Source: Moraxella ovis (lineage in GTDB: Bacteria; Pseudomonadota; Gammaproteobacteria; Pseudomonadales; Moraxellaceae). Taken from it: a DNA stretch of 64,000 bases. The position numbers and the translations under genes are program-made. Location of the stretch: the NCBI RefSeq assembly GCF_900453105.1, contig NZ_UGPW01000001.1, forward strand, positions 992,001 through 1,056,000. Reading direction: 5' to 3'. The notes beneath the pieces are model-generated. The model saw only the letters and a program-made list of their open reading frames with translations. It ran no database searches and was not told where the DNA came from. This document shows, one piece after another, positions 27,257 through 35,484 of the stretch. How positions within the stretch are numbered: position 1 is the first letter of the stretch; every line of letters starts with the position of its first letter.

Positions 27257-27270
27257 AAAATTATTTAAGC

Positions 27271-27306
27271 GCGAAAAAGCGGATAAAAATTTTATCCGCT
27301 TTTTGC
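27271..27306. terminator. bidirectional terminator at the end of lpxL
   Basis: Near-perfect palindrome AAAAGCGGATAAAA / TTTTATCCGCTTTT with A- and T-runs at its flanks. It ends two bases from the lpxL stop and separates that gene from the IS elements. Confidence 0.85.
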
Positions 27307-27307
27307 T

Positions 27308-28375
27308 TTATTGATAATAATTCGTCCCGTCCGCCTGTGTTTTAAACCGCCGATGAAACCACATCCATTGGGTAATGTCTTTTTTAATGTTATGTTCTAT
27401 CATATCATTAATACGCTGTGCGTCCGCCACTTCGTCATCGCTTGGATAATTTTCAATGACAGGCGATAGGCTAATATGATAATGCGGACGTTTGCCTTTG
27501 GGGATATTGTCAGGCGTTTGGCGAATCATATCAAAAGCGATAAAAACAGGCGGATTTTTTTTATTCATGCCGGCAAATCGCCTTTGGGCGGTAATGGTTG
27601 CAGACGGCACACCAAAAAATGTCGCCATAATACCATGCTCTAGCCCAAAATCTTGGTCGGGTGTATACCAAATAATCTTGCCTGCTTTTATTCGGTTTAT
27701 CAATTTTTTTATATCACGATTGGCAATCTGTTCATCATAAATTTGTCGTCTGTTATTAAAAATAAACCATTCCAAAAGTGCATTATTCTGTTTGCGATAT
27801 ACGCAGTCCACTGCAAAAAACTGTGTGGCAATTCGCCCCATTAAATCAAGTGTGGTATAATGCCCACCCAATAATATCACTGCTTTATTTTCTTTTTGGG
27901 CAGTAATTAAATGCTGTAAACCTGAAATGCTAAATGTACGTTTAAAAACATTGGGGCGAAACCATGCGTTTAGCGTCTCAAAAATACCAATGCCTTGATT
28001 GACAAAAACTTGTTTGGCGATTAGCACTTTTTCATCATCGCTTTTATTGGGAAATGCCAAAGTTAAATTGGTGAGCGTATCTTTTACCCGTCTTTTTATT
28101 AACATATACGCCAATTCGCCAATTTTTCTGCCAAGCCAAAATTGAATACGCAAAGGCAAATAAATGAGCGGTAAAAATATCATCAAGGCAAACCAAATCC
28201 CCCAATATTTTGGCAATAAAAATTCCCATTGAAAAGGGGCTTTGTCCGCCATGCTTGTTTGTTTGTGCGTGACGGTCAAATCGGGCATTTTTTTAATGTC
28301 AATTTGTGGGTTATTTGATTGTGGGGCTTGGTTATCGGTGTGGCAATTATCCCCACAGCAGTTTTTGTTGCTCAT
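27308..28375 (-). CDS. lipid A biosynthesis acyltransferase (LpxL/HtrB family)
   Basis: Inner-membrane enzyme adding a secondary acyl chain to lipid A or lipooligosaccharide. Of 355 residues, about 55-85 form a hydrophobic anchor (WFALMIFLPLIYLPL), and the acyltransferase motif H-x4-D is in GGHYTTLDLMG. The later WYTPDQDFG and MWFHRRFK segments fit the family. The first 45 residues form an unusual polar extension with a Cys cluster (CCGDNCH); translation could instead begin at the internal Met 42. uup lies 16 bases upstream on the same strand, so the two are probably cotranscribed. Which of LpxL/LpxM/LpxP it corresponds to is not decided. Confidence 0.88.
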   Translation of the reverse strand: MSNKNCCGDNCHTDNQAPQSNNPQIDIKKMPDLTVTHKQTSMADKAPFQWEFLLPKYWGIWFALMIFLPLIYLPLRIQFWLGRKIGELAYMLIKRRVKDTLTNLTLAFPNKSDDEKVLIAKQVFVNQGIGIFETLNAWFRPNVFKRTFSISGLQHLITAQKENKAVILLGGHYTTLDLMGRIATQFFAVDCVYRKQNNALLEWFIFNNRRQIYDEQIANRDIKKLINRIKAGKIIWYTPDQDFGLEHGIMATFFGVPSATITAQRRFAGMNKKNPPVFIAFDMIRQTPDNIPKGKRPHYHISLSPVIENYPSDDEVADAQRINDMIEHNIKKDITQWMWFHRRFKTQADGTNYYQ

Positions 28376-28391
28376 TGTTTTTTGCCTGTGT

Positions 28392-30344
28392 TTATTTTAC
28401 CAAGTTTTCCAATTCGTCCCAACGCTCCAACTTCTCCATTAAAAGCTCGTCAATCTCCCCAAGCCTTTCGCTGTATTGGGTCGCCAATGCCAAATCGCTC
28501 ACAAACAGCGAACCGTCCGCCAGTTTGTCATTTATCTTGCTTTGCTCGTTTTCAAGTTCGGCAATTTCATTGGGCAGGCTTTCCAATTCACGCTGTTCTT
28601 TATAGGAGAGTTTGCGTTTTTGTTCAGGTTTGGGCGTGTCGGATTTTGGTTTGTCGGTTTTGACTGTTTCTGATTTTTCCGCTTTTTCAACTTTATCTGT
28701 TTTGGGCTTGGTTGGTTCACTCCGTGCTTTTTGGGTCAGATAATCTTGATAACCGCCCACATATTCGTCAATCACGCCATGACCGTCTTTGTCCGTGCCA
28801 AATACCCACGTCTGCGTTACCACGTTGTCCATAAAGGTGCGGTCGTGGCTGATGAGTAAAATCGTGCCGTCAAATCCTGCGACAAACTCTTCCAAAAGCT
28901 CCAAAGTTGCCATATCAAGGTCGTTGGTCGGCTCATCAAGCACCAAGACGTTGGCAGGTTTTAGTAAGTTTCTGGCAAGCAGTACACGGGCTTTTTCGCC
29001 CCCTGATAGAGCCTTGACAGGCGTTCTGGCACGGTTTGGCGTGAACAAAAAGTCCTGCAAATACCCCAAAATGTGCGTGCGTCTTCCGCCCACGTCCACA
29101 TAGTCCGAGCCTTCGGAGACGTTTTCGGCAACGGATTTATCAAAGTCTAATTGGTCTTTTAATTGGTCAAAAAAGGCGATATTTAGGTTTGTGCCGAGCT
29201 TGACTGTACCGCCTACTTTGGCAGAGTTATCAAGCCCAAGCACGGTGCGGATTAGGGTCGTTTTGCCCACGCCATTATTGCCGATGATGCCAACTTTATC
29301 GCCACGCATGAGCAGGGTTGAGAAGTTTTTGACCAGTATTTTGCCGTCATATTGCAGGCTTAAGTCCTTGACTTCACAGACGATTTTTCCTGATTTTTCG
29401 GATACGTTTTGGGTAAGTGAGACGCTCCCCACCACATCACGACGCTGCTTTCGCTCTTCACGAAGTGCCTTTAGTGCACGCACACGCCCTTCGTTGCGAG
29501 TACGCCTTGCCTTAATGCCTTGGCGAATCCAGACTTCTTCTTGGGCAAGTTTTTTGTCAAATTCTTCAAAGGATTTGGCTTCGCTGGCAAGCTCCAACTC
29601 CTTTAATTCTTGATAACGAGCATAGCCCTTAACCCCTTGCGTTACGTCATAAGTGGAGAGTTTACCCCTATCCAATTCCACAATGCGAGTGGCAAGATTA
29701 TCCACAAATTTGCGGTCGTGCGTGATAAACAGCACGGTCAAATTTTGCCCGAGCAGGTAATTTTCTAGCCAATCAATGCTCTCCACGTCCAAATGGTTGG
29801 TCGGCTCATCAAGTAGCAACACATCAGGCTTAACCACCAACGCCCGAGCGAGCAACACCCGTCTTTTTCGTCCGCCTGATAAGTCGGCAAGGCGGTCTGT
29901 GGGATTTAGCCCCATGTTGTCAAGCAAGGTGCGGGCGTTTCGCTCCAACTCCCAGCCGTGCAGGGCGTCAATCTCATGTTGTACGTCTGTCATACGCTCG
30001 CAAGCGGTCATGTCGCCCATCCCACATTTGTCCGATAGGTCGTGGTATTGGCGAAGCAGGGTCGCCACTTTTTCATCGCCATTCATGACAATGTCAAGCA
30101 AGGTACCGTCATCGCTTGGCACGTCTTGGGCAAGCATGGCAACACGCAAGCCGTCTGCGATGATGATCTCTCCGTCATCAGGGGTTTGCGTGCCGTCAAT
30201 GAGCTTAAAGAGCGTGGATTTGCCTTCGCCATTTCGTCCAATGAGACACACTCGCTCGCCTGCATCAAGGCTAAAATTAACATGGTCTAAAATGGGGGCG
30301 ACGCCAAAGGCAAGGGAGATATTTTTTAGATGAATGAGTGCCAT
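28392..30344 (-). CDS. uup: ABC-F family ATPase Uup
   Basis: Soluble tandem ABC ATPase of the ABC-F group, acting on ribosomes or on DNA-associated processes (Uup is linked to precise excision of transposons). The 650 residues hold two ABC domains: Walker A GRNGEGKST with LSGGRKRR and LLLDEPTNHLD, then GNNGVGKTT with LSGGEKARV and LVLDEPTNDLD. The charged C-terminal domain (about 545-650) is coiled-coil, rich in Lys/Glu, as in Uup. It has no membrane segments. It is upstream of lpxL on the minus strand and divergent from slyX. Confidence 0.92.
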   Translation of the reverse strand: MALIHLKNISLAFGVAPILDHVNFSLDAGERVCLIGRNGEGKSTLFKLIDGTQTPDDGEIIIADGLRVAMLAQDVPSDDGTLLDIVMNGDEKVATLLRQYHDLSDKCGMGDMTACERMTDVQHEIDALHGWELERNARTLLDNMGLNPTDRLADLSGGRKRRVLLARALVVKPDVLLLDEPTNHLDVESIDWLENYLLGQNLTVLFITHDRKFVDNLATRIVELDRGKLSTYDVTQGVKGYARYQELKELELASEAKSFEEFDKKLAQEEVWIRQGIKARRTRNEGRVRALKALREERKQRRDVVGSVSLTQNVSEKSGKIVCEVKDLSLQYDGKILVKNFSTLLMRGDKVGIIGNNGVGKTTLIRTVLGLDNSAKVGGTVKLGTNLNIAFFDQLKDQLDFDKSVAENVSEGSDYVDVGGRRTHILGYLQDFLFTPNRARTPVKALSGGEKARVLLARNLLKPANVLVLDEPTNDLDMATLELLEEFVAGFDGTILLISHDRTFMDNVVTQTWVFGTDKDGHGVIDEYVGGYQDYLTQKARSEPTKPKTDKVEKAEKSETVKTDKPKSDTPKPEQKRKLSYKEQRELESLPNEIAELENEQSKINDKLADGSLFVSDLALATQYSERLGEIDELLMEKLERWDELENLVK

Positions 30345-30422
30345 AATTTATTTTCAATACGGATTTTCAATGATAAAATGGGGTAATTATAGCAAATTTT
30401 ACACCTTAAAGGGGAAAATAAA

Positions 30423-30638
30423 ATGACCGCCACCCACGCTGATATTACCGATTTGCAAATCAAAATCGCCTATCTTGAAAATACGGTAGATGCCCTAAAT
30501 GATGTCATCGCCCAGCAAGATAAGACCTTAAAGGACTTGCAAGACCAATTAAAACTTTTGTATAAATTCTTAGAAAGTCGTGATGATGACGGCATTGCTC
30601 CGTTTGATTTACTCGCAGACAGACCACCGCATTATTAA
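30423..30638 (+). CDS. slyX: SlyX family protein
   Basis: A small 71-residue coiled-coil protein of the SlyX family (LQIKIAYLENTVDALNDVIAQQ; ending LADRPPHY, close to the family's RPPHY terminus). The role of SlyX is unknown. AAAGGGGAAA provides a strong ribosome site before ATG 30423. It is divergent from uup across a 78-base spacer. Confidence 0.9.
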   Translation: MTATHADITDLQIKIAYLENTVDALNDVIAQQDKTLKDLQDQLKLLYKFLESRDDDGIAPFDLLADRPPHY

Positions 30639-30824
30639 CAAAAATTCCCGATAAATAAAATACAAATTGCAATGAAATTACTTAAGTTTATCTCTTGTGT
30701 TGCAGTAAAATTTGTTTTAATATGTACAAACGCAAGTTGTTACACTTTATGTCTAGGATGATGTCTTGCGTATCAACGGGTTGGTGAATAAAACCCAAAA
30801 CAAGGACAAACTTGGAGAATGACG

Positions 30825-32222
30825 ATGTCTAAATTTAATTATACAACGCTTGCCGTTGCAGTCGCTTCTATTGGGGCGATTGGCTCAGCGCATGCGGCAG
30901 GTCTTGATCGCTCGGGTCAGGATGTATCAGCGTTTTTGCAGGATGGTACATATGCTGAGGCGGTCTATACTTATATCGATGCGGATATATCCGGCAAGGA
31001 TAACAGTGGACGCTCAACGGGGGATGTTGCAGAAGCTTATGATTTCTTCCGTTATGGGGTAAAAACGGACATTAATGACACATTTAGCGTGGGTATTCTC
31101 TATGATGAGCCTTTTGGGGCGGCAGTTGATCATTTTGGCAGCAGTAATTTTATTACTGAAGGTGGCGATGCAACTGTAAATGCTTTAACAGGTGGAAGGG
31201 CGCCAACTTTGGCGGCCGCTCAAGCAGGCCTTGCTCAAGCACAAGCTGGTATTGATCAATTGCAAGCCGCCATCGCGCAAACAGAAGCAGCAGGTGGTGA
31301 TACTACTGCGTTGCAAGGACAGCGTGCATCTGCTGCAGCGACTGCACGTCAGCTGGGCGGGGCAATTAATGCGGCAACCACAGCTGAAGCGCAGAGTGGA
31401 CAAGGAACCAATGTAGAAATTCGCACGAATAATATTACCGGTCTTTTGGGTGCAAAATTTGGCACTAATAAAAATTTCCAAATCTATGGCGGTCCTGTTG
31501 CACAGCGTTTAAAGGGTGAGGTTCACTTGCGCGGTGTGGCATACCAAGCTGCAACAGGCTATGATGCAAAAATCTCAACTGATACTGCATACGGTTGGGC
31601 GGCGGGTATTGCTTATAGTAAGCCAGAAATTGCCTTAAAAGCGGCGCTTACCTATCGTTCTGAGATTGAGCATGAAAGTAGCATCTCTGAAGTAATGCCC
31701 GCACTAGGCGCTGCTGGTGTAGCTACACGTGATTTTAGTGTAACCCTGCCAGAGTCTTGGAACTTAGACTTCCAAACTGGCATTAATCCAACTACATTAT
31801 TAACTGCTAAAGTTCGCTATGTACCTTGGTCTGATTTTGATATTCGTCCACCAACATATGGTGATGCGACCCGTGTCAGCACCGGTAATTCACTACCTAT
31901 CATTGATTATAGCAAAGATCAATGGTCGGGTGAATTGGGTCTTGCTAAGAAGCTCTCTGATAAAGTGGCGGTATCTGGTAGTGTTGGTTACGACAGTGGC
32001 GCGGGCAATCCTGCCAGCAGTTTAGGGCCAATTAAAGGCTATTACAGTGTCGGCTTGGGTGGTCGCTATAACTTTACGCCAGAATGGTCATTCTCTTTGG
32101 GCGCTAAATACTTGAAATTTGGCGATGCTACAGCGCAGTTGCCAACTCGTACTACCGTCGGCGAATTTGACGATAATGATGGGTTTATCGCAGGTGTGAA
32201 GCTAGCCTATCAGCAAAAATAA
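30825..32222 (+). CDS. FadL/OmpP1-family outer-membrane porin, OmpE-like
   Basis: Outer-membrane beta-barrel of the FadL type, which takes up hydrophobic compounds such as fatty acids. From ATG 30825 (GGAG at eight bases) it has 465 residues, a signal peptide ending SAHA, then AGLDRSGQDVSAFLQDG, a typical FadL hatch opening. The end (LGGRYNFTPEWSFSLGAKYLKFGDA) has closing barrel strands. Between about residues 123 and 192 is an Ala/Gln-rich, probably helical insert that ordinary family members do not show to this degree. It resembles Moraxella OmpE. A terminator follows. Confidence 0.85.
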   Translation: MSKFNYTTLAVAVASIGAIGSAHAAGLDRSGQDVSAFLQDGTYAEAVYTYIDADISGKDNSGRSTGDVAEAYDFFRYGVKTDINDTFSVGILYDEPFGAAVDHFGSSNFITEGGDATVNALTGGRAPTLAAAQAGLAQAQAGIDQLQAAIAQTEAAGGDTTALQGQRASAAATARQLGGAINAATTAEAQSGQGTNVEIRTNNITGLLGAKFGTNKNFQIYGGPVAQRLKGEVHLRGVAYQAATGYDAKISTDTAYGWAAGIAYSKPEIALKAALTYRSEIEHESSISEVMPALGAAGVATRDFSVTLPESWNLDFQTGINPTTLLTAKVRYVPWSDFDIRPPTYGDATRVSTGNSLPIIDYSKDQWSGELGLAKKLSDKVAVSGSVGYDSGAGNPASSLGPIKGYYSVGLGGRYNFTPEWSFSLGAKYLKFGDATAQLPTRTTVGEFDDNDGFIAGVKLAYQQK

Positions 32223-32241
32223 TCATGGCAAAATGTTTAAG

Positions 32242-32280
32242 ACAAGTCAAAGCAGATGTTTTGGCTTGTTTTTTATTTTT
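32242..32280 (+). terminator. terminator after OmpE-like gene
   Basis: Ten-base arms (32242-32251 and 32260-32269, one wobble) followed by a long T-rich tail. Confidence 0.75.
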
Positions 32281-32333
32281 AAAATAAGTAAAAATCTGCT
32301 ATCATAAGCCAAATTTTAACTTTATTATCTAAT

Positions 32334-33038
32334 ATGAAAATTCTACCCCAAAAACCATTTCTCATCGCTCCGTCCATTTTATCAGCCGATTTTGCCCGTT
32401 TGGGTGATGACGCAAAAGCCGTACTAGACGCAGGGGCGGATGTGGTGCATTTTGATGTCATGGACAACCACTATGTGCCAAATTTGACTTTTGGGGCGAT
32501 GGTCTGCCGTGCCTTAAAAGACTACGGCATCACCGCGCCGATTGATGTGCATCTTATGGTGAAGCCTGTGGATAGAATGATCGAAGAATTTATCAAGGCG
32601 GGGGCAGACATCATCACGTTCCACCCAGAAGCAAGCGAGCACATTGATCGCAGTCTACAACTCATCAAAGATGCAGGTGTTAAATGCGGACTTGTTTTCA
32701 ACCCTGCCACGCCACTGCATTACTTGGATTATACCATCGATAAACTTGATCAGATTCTTATCATGAGTGTCAATCCTGGTTTTGGCGGCCAGAAGTTCAT
32801 TGATGGCACGCTTGATAAAGTGCGCGCAGTTCGCAAGATGATCGACGAGCGTGGACTTGACATTCGCCTAGAGATTGATGGTGGTGTCAATCCTGATAAT
32901 ATCCGTGCGATTGCGGATGCAGGCGTGGATATGTTTGTGGCGGGTTCGGCGATTTTTAATAAGCCTGATTATAAAGCTGTCATCGATCAGATGCGTGCAG
33001 AACTTGCCTTAGTGCAGACGAAGGAATCTAATGATTGA
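32334..33038 (+). CDS. rpe: ribulose-phosphate 3-epimerase
   Basis: Interconverts ribulose 5-phosphate and xylulose 5-phosphate in the pentose-phosphate pathway. The 234-residue TIM barrel shows [58 protein letters not shown] and [10 protein letters not shown], carrying the metal-binding His/Asp residues. ATG 32334 has no strong ribosome site. The 3' end overlaps the next small membrane gene by eight bases, so the three genes to 33674 form an operon. Confidence 0.95.
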   Translation: MKILPQKPFLIAPSILSADFARLGDDAKAVLDAGADVVHFDVMDNHYVPNLTFGAMVCRALKDYGITAPIDVHLMVKPVDRMIEEFIKAGADIITFHPEASEHIDRSLQLIKDAGVKCGLVFNPATPLHYLDYTIDKLDQILIMSVNPGFGGQKFIDGTLDKVRAVRKMIDERGLDIRLEIDGGVNPDNIRAIADAGVDMFVAGSAIFNKPDYKAVIDQMRAELALVQTKESND

Positions 33039-33363
33039 AAAACACAATTCAAGCGATGCCAACATTGCGCCAAAAAGCGTCATCCCTTTGGGTGTGAGCA
33101 TCTCTTTATTTGTTGCATCGCTTGTACTAAGCTTGGCAGGGTATGGCTTTCGTCTGATGGCGGGTGATGATGTGAATGACGTGCTGAGTCATGCGATTAA
33201 GGTCGTGCCTTTTTTCTTATTTGTCATGCCAGCTTTGATTTGGCTTGGTAGCGTAGTACTGAACAAAATAGGTAAAGCTGCCATTCATCCGCGTAATGCG
33301 TGGACGTTAGGCTGGCTGTTATCCACGGTCTCCTTGCTGTCCATCATGGGAGTGTATAGCTAA
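33031..33363 (+). CDS. small predicted inner-membrane protein, unknown
   Basis: A 110-residue protein with three hydrophobic segments (about residues 18-42, 58-78 and 90-108). I do not recognise the family. It overlaps rpe by eight bases and its stop shares one base with the next start, so it is translated as part of the rpe operon. With the next gene it may form one small membrane complex. Confidence 0.6.
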   Translation: MIEKHNSSDANIAPKSVIPLGVSISLFVASLVLSLAGYGFRLMAGDDVNDVLSHAIKVVPFFLFVMPALIWLGSVVLNKIGKAAIHPRNAWTLGWLLSTVSLLSIMGVYS

Positions 33364-33674
33364 TGTTAGGTCGTCTCATTCCTGATGGAATCGTACCCAA
33401 AGACATCCCAAAAGGCTTAATCGCAACCTTGTTCATCTTGGTGATGCTGATTGGACTGTCAGGTTTTCGCCTAGGTCAAGGTAATCGCCTACAAGGTTGG
33501 CTGCATGTGCTTGAAAATTGGGTCATCTGTCTGATTCTTATTCCTGCCTTTACTGCCTTGGCCGCAGCACCCATCAAATACCGCGATCGCAGTTTTGACC
33601 TTAAGATGGCGTACTATCTTGGCATGTTTGTCTCATTTTTATTCATGATGGCAAAGCTTCGCTATTGGCGTTAA
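33363..33674 (+). CDS. small predicted inner-membrane protein, unknown
   Basis: A 103-residue protein with hydrophobic segments at about 20-38, 50-70 and 82-97. Its ATG overlaps the preceding stop (TAATG). No family is recognised. Pairing with the previous small membrane protein is inferred from coupling and similar size. Confidence 0.6.
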   Translation: MLGRLIPDGIVPKDIPKGLIATLFILVMLIGLSGFRLGQGNRLQGWLHVLENWVICLILIPAFTALAAAPIKYRDRSFDLKMAYYLGMFVSFLFMMAKLRYWR

Positions 33675-33735
33675 GACTTGAAAATTTTGCCATTGTCTCT
33701 ATTATAGCTATAACTGCAAAATTTTGGAGTGGTCG

Positions 33736-34404
33736 ATGTTTGATAAAGCTGATGATGAATTGATTAAGCGTCTGATAGAAGAGGCTGAGGCCATCATTGA
33801 AGAAGAACTTCAAAAAAAATTACATCAAGAAAATAACGCCGTTAGCACAAAAAATCAGGAAGAAGTTACCCATACAGATAATTCTGATGATGTTCGAGAG
33901 TCTGTACCAAAAAAATCACGAAAAAGAATCAAGAAATCTAACGATGCCTCAAGTGAGTCTGTAGATGGTTTGGCTGCCGAATCAAGTGACCAAGACCTGC
34001 CTAAGCGTCGTCGCGGTCGCCCAAGAAAGGTAGTTAAACCAAAAGTCGCCGATGATGAGGCCGATAGCGCAGATGCTAACTTGTCATCATCTACCGCCAA
34101 CAAAAAACCCATTGCAAAAAGCCTTATCAAAGAGCGAGTTGATAGTGAGATGATGATAAAAGAGGCGATATTAGAATTTGTTGAGCGTGAAGATGGCGTG
34201 CTGACTTTGCAGGAAGTGGGCAATGAAGATGAGCCGATGGTAACCATTCATTTCTCAGAGCAAGTGAAGGCAATGATTGGTAAAGATGAGATCCAGAATG
34301 TCGGTCAGAACATGATTCATGCCGCCATCGCTACTGTCATGCAGCGCCAAATGAATTCATGGCACGCTCACATCTATGACGAACAGCCGACTCATTATAG
34401 TTAA
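33736..34404 (+). CDS. hypothetical protein with AT-hook-like basic motif
   Basis: A 222-residue protein from ATG 33736 (GGAG nine bases upstream). Residues 1-35 are an acidic helix (LIKRLIEEAEAIIEEELQKK). The middle is Ser/Lys-rich and disordered, containing PKRRRGRPRK, a good match to the AT-hook that grips the minor groove of AT-rich DNA. The last 85 residues appear folded (EREDGVLTLQEVG, VTIHFSEQVKAMIG). It has no membrane or signal segment. A nucleoid-associated or regulatory role is suggested but unproven. Confidence 0.6.
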   Translation: MFDKADDELIKRLIEEAEAIIEEELQKKLHQENNAVSTKNQEEVTHTDNSDDVRESVPKKSRKRIKKSNDASSESVDGLAAESSDQDLPKRRRGRPRKVVKPKVADDEADSADANLSSSTANKKPIAKSLIKERVDSEMMIKEAILEFVEREDGVLTLQEVGNEDEPMVTIHFSEQVKAMIGKDEIQNVGQNMIHAAIATVMQRQMNSWHAHIYDEQPTHYS

Positions 34405-34412
34405 TATAAATA

Positions 34413-34437
34413 AAAAAGCCACGGATTGTGGCTTTTT
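34413..34437. terminator. terminator between the AT-hook gene and the response regulator
   Basis: AAAAAGCCAC pairs perfectly with GTGGCTTTTT around a five-base loop. A- and T-runs allow use by both convergent genes. Confidence 0.85.
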
Positions 34438-34456
34438 GTTTGAGCGATTCGGTTGG

Positions 34457-35098
34457 TCAATTGGCCTCAATGAGTCCGTGTCTGATAGCAAGATGTGTGA
34501 GCTTAACGTCGCTATTAACACCCAATTTCTCAAAAATACGATAACGATAGGTGTTCACAGTCTTAACGCTAACGAACAGCTGATCGGCAATCTCTTGGGC
34601 GCTTTGGCAATTCACAACCATCATCGCAACTTGTTTTTCGCGTTCAGACAGCGCATCAAAAGGTGATTCCGCCTGTTCGCCAAGTACGGTATCGGCCAGT
34701 TGTTCGGCGACATCGTGGCTAAAGTACTTACCGCCGCCATGCACCTTTTTGATGGCGCGAATCATCTCGTCGAGTGGTGTGCCTTTGGTGATGTAGCCAT
34801 TGACACCTGCCTTTAGTAGCATTGAAGGGTAAGGCTGTGCTGATAAGCTGGACACGGCGAGTACTTTGATGTTCTGATCGATCTGCTTGATGCGGCGAGT
34901 TGCCTCAACACCGCCCACATTTGGCATGTTGACATCCAACAGCACGACATCAGGACGATGCTGGCGCGCAAGTCGAACCGCGGCATCACCATTGTCAGCT
35001 TCAGCGATCACTTCGATCTGAGCATCATCATCAAGCATTCGCGCAATACCCATGCGCACTAAATCATGATCATCGACTACCAGCACTTTAATCGACAT
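34457..35098 (-). CDS. gacA: GacA/UvrY-type response regulator (NarL/FixJ family)
   Basis: A 213-residue two-component regulator. The receiver domain (1-120) has the acidic pair VDDHD, the phosphoacceptor Asp in VVLLDVNMP and the Lys in GYITKG. The C-terminal LuxR-type helix-turn-helix (about 148-208) reads LSEREKQVAMMVV and EIADQLFVSVKTVNTYR. Sequence and length fit GacA/UvrY, which in gammaproteobacteria acts with sensor GacS/BarA on small RNAs. No sensor gene or Rsm/Csr RNA was found in the window. Confidence 0.85.
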   Translation of the reverse strand: MSIKVLVVDDHDLVRMGIARMLDDDAQIEVIAEADNGDAAVRLARQHRPDVVLLDVNMPNVGGVEATRRIKQIDQNIKVLAVSSLSAQPYPSMLLKAGVNGYITKGTPLDEMIRAIKKVHGGGKYFSHDVAEQLADTVLGEQAESPFDALSEREKQVAMMVVNCQSAQEIADQLFVSVKTVNTYRYRIFEKLGVNSDVKLTHLAIRHGLIEAN

Positions 35099-35484
35099 GT
35101 GTGTTCCTTGGATGTTATTTCATTTTTTGAAAGTTTAGCATAATTTGTAATGATTACAACTAAATATTACAGATTTTAAGATTCATCAATTTTATTGAAA
35201 AATAACCAAATTATTACCAGAAAATTACCTGTTATAATTACTTACAATATTACTAATCTTTTGGGGTATTTTTGGAGATTTTTGGGAAAAATATACGGTT
35301 TTTTCACACATCAGACAATTTGATGTGTTAGAATAAAGATATCAAAAACTGTCTTTATTTTGGGTGGATTGCATAGACAATCTAATAAATACCCAAGGGT
35401 GTCGCTTGTGCTTTTCTAAGATGTTTCATCACAAAAGTGCGGCGAATCAATAGGCGAGTGGTCGCCCATAGTTAAGGATTTATC
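35099..35484. other. 386-base AT-rich intergenic region, divergent control of gacA and pbpG
   Basis: No open frame of note. It contains the extended -10 element and 8-base dyad described at 35306-35334, and a leader of about 140 bases with small hairpins, including GGCGA-GTGG-TCGCC at 35453-35465 just upstream of the pbpG ribosome site (AAGGA). Nothing else is recognised. Confidence 0.6.
35306..35334 (+). promoter_or_regulatory. promoter with overlapping dyad upstream of pbpG
   Basis: ACACATCA (35306-35313) and TGATGTGT (35321-35328) form a perfect inverted repeat that runs into an extended -10 box TGTTAGAAT (35326-35334). A protein bound to the dyad would cover the promoter. Confidence 0.5.

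Noticed and set aside
34376..34666. Plus-strand open frame over the end of the response regulator
   Set aside because: It crosses the terminator at 34413-34437 and is the complement of the GacA DNA-binding domain.
35240..35300. Rsm/Csr-type small RNA near gacA
   Set aside because: A few GGA triplets occur, but no array of GGA hairpins or terminator was found.
35431..35445. Pasteurellaceae-type uptake signal (AAGTGCGG)
   Set aside because: A single partial match with no repetition elsewhere noticed; the organism does not appear to be in that family.
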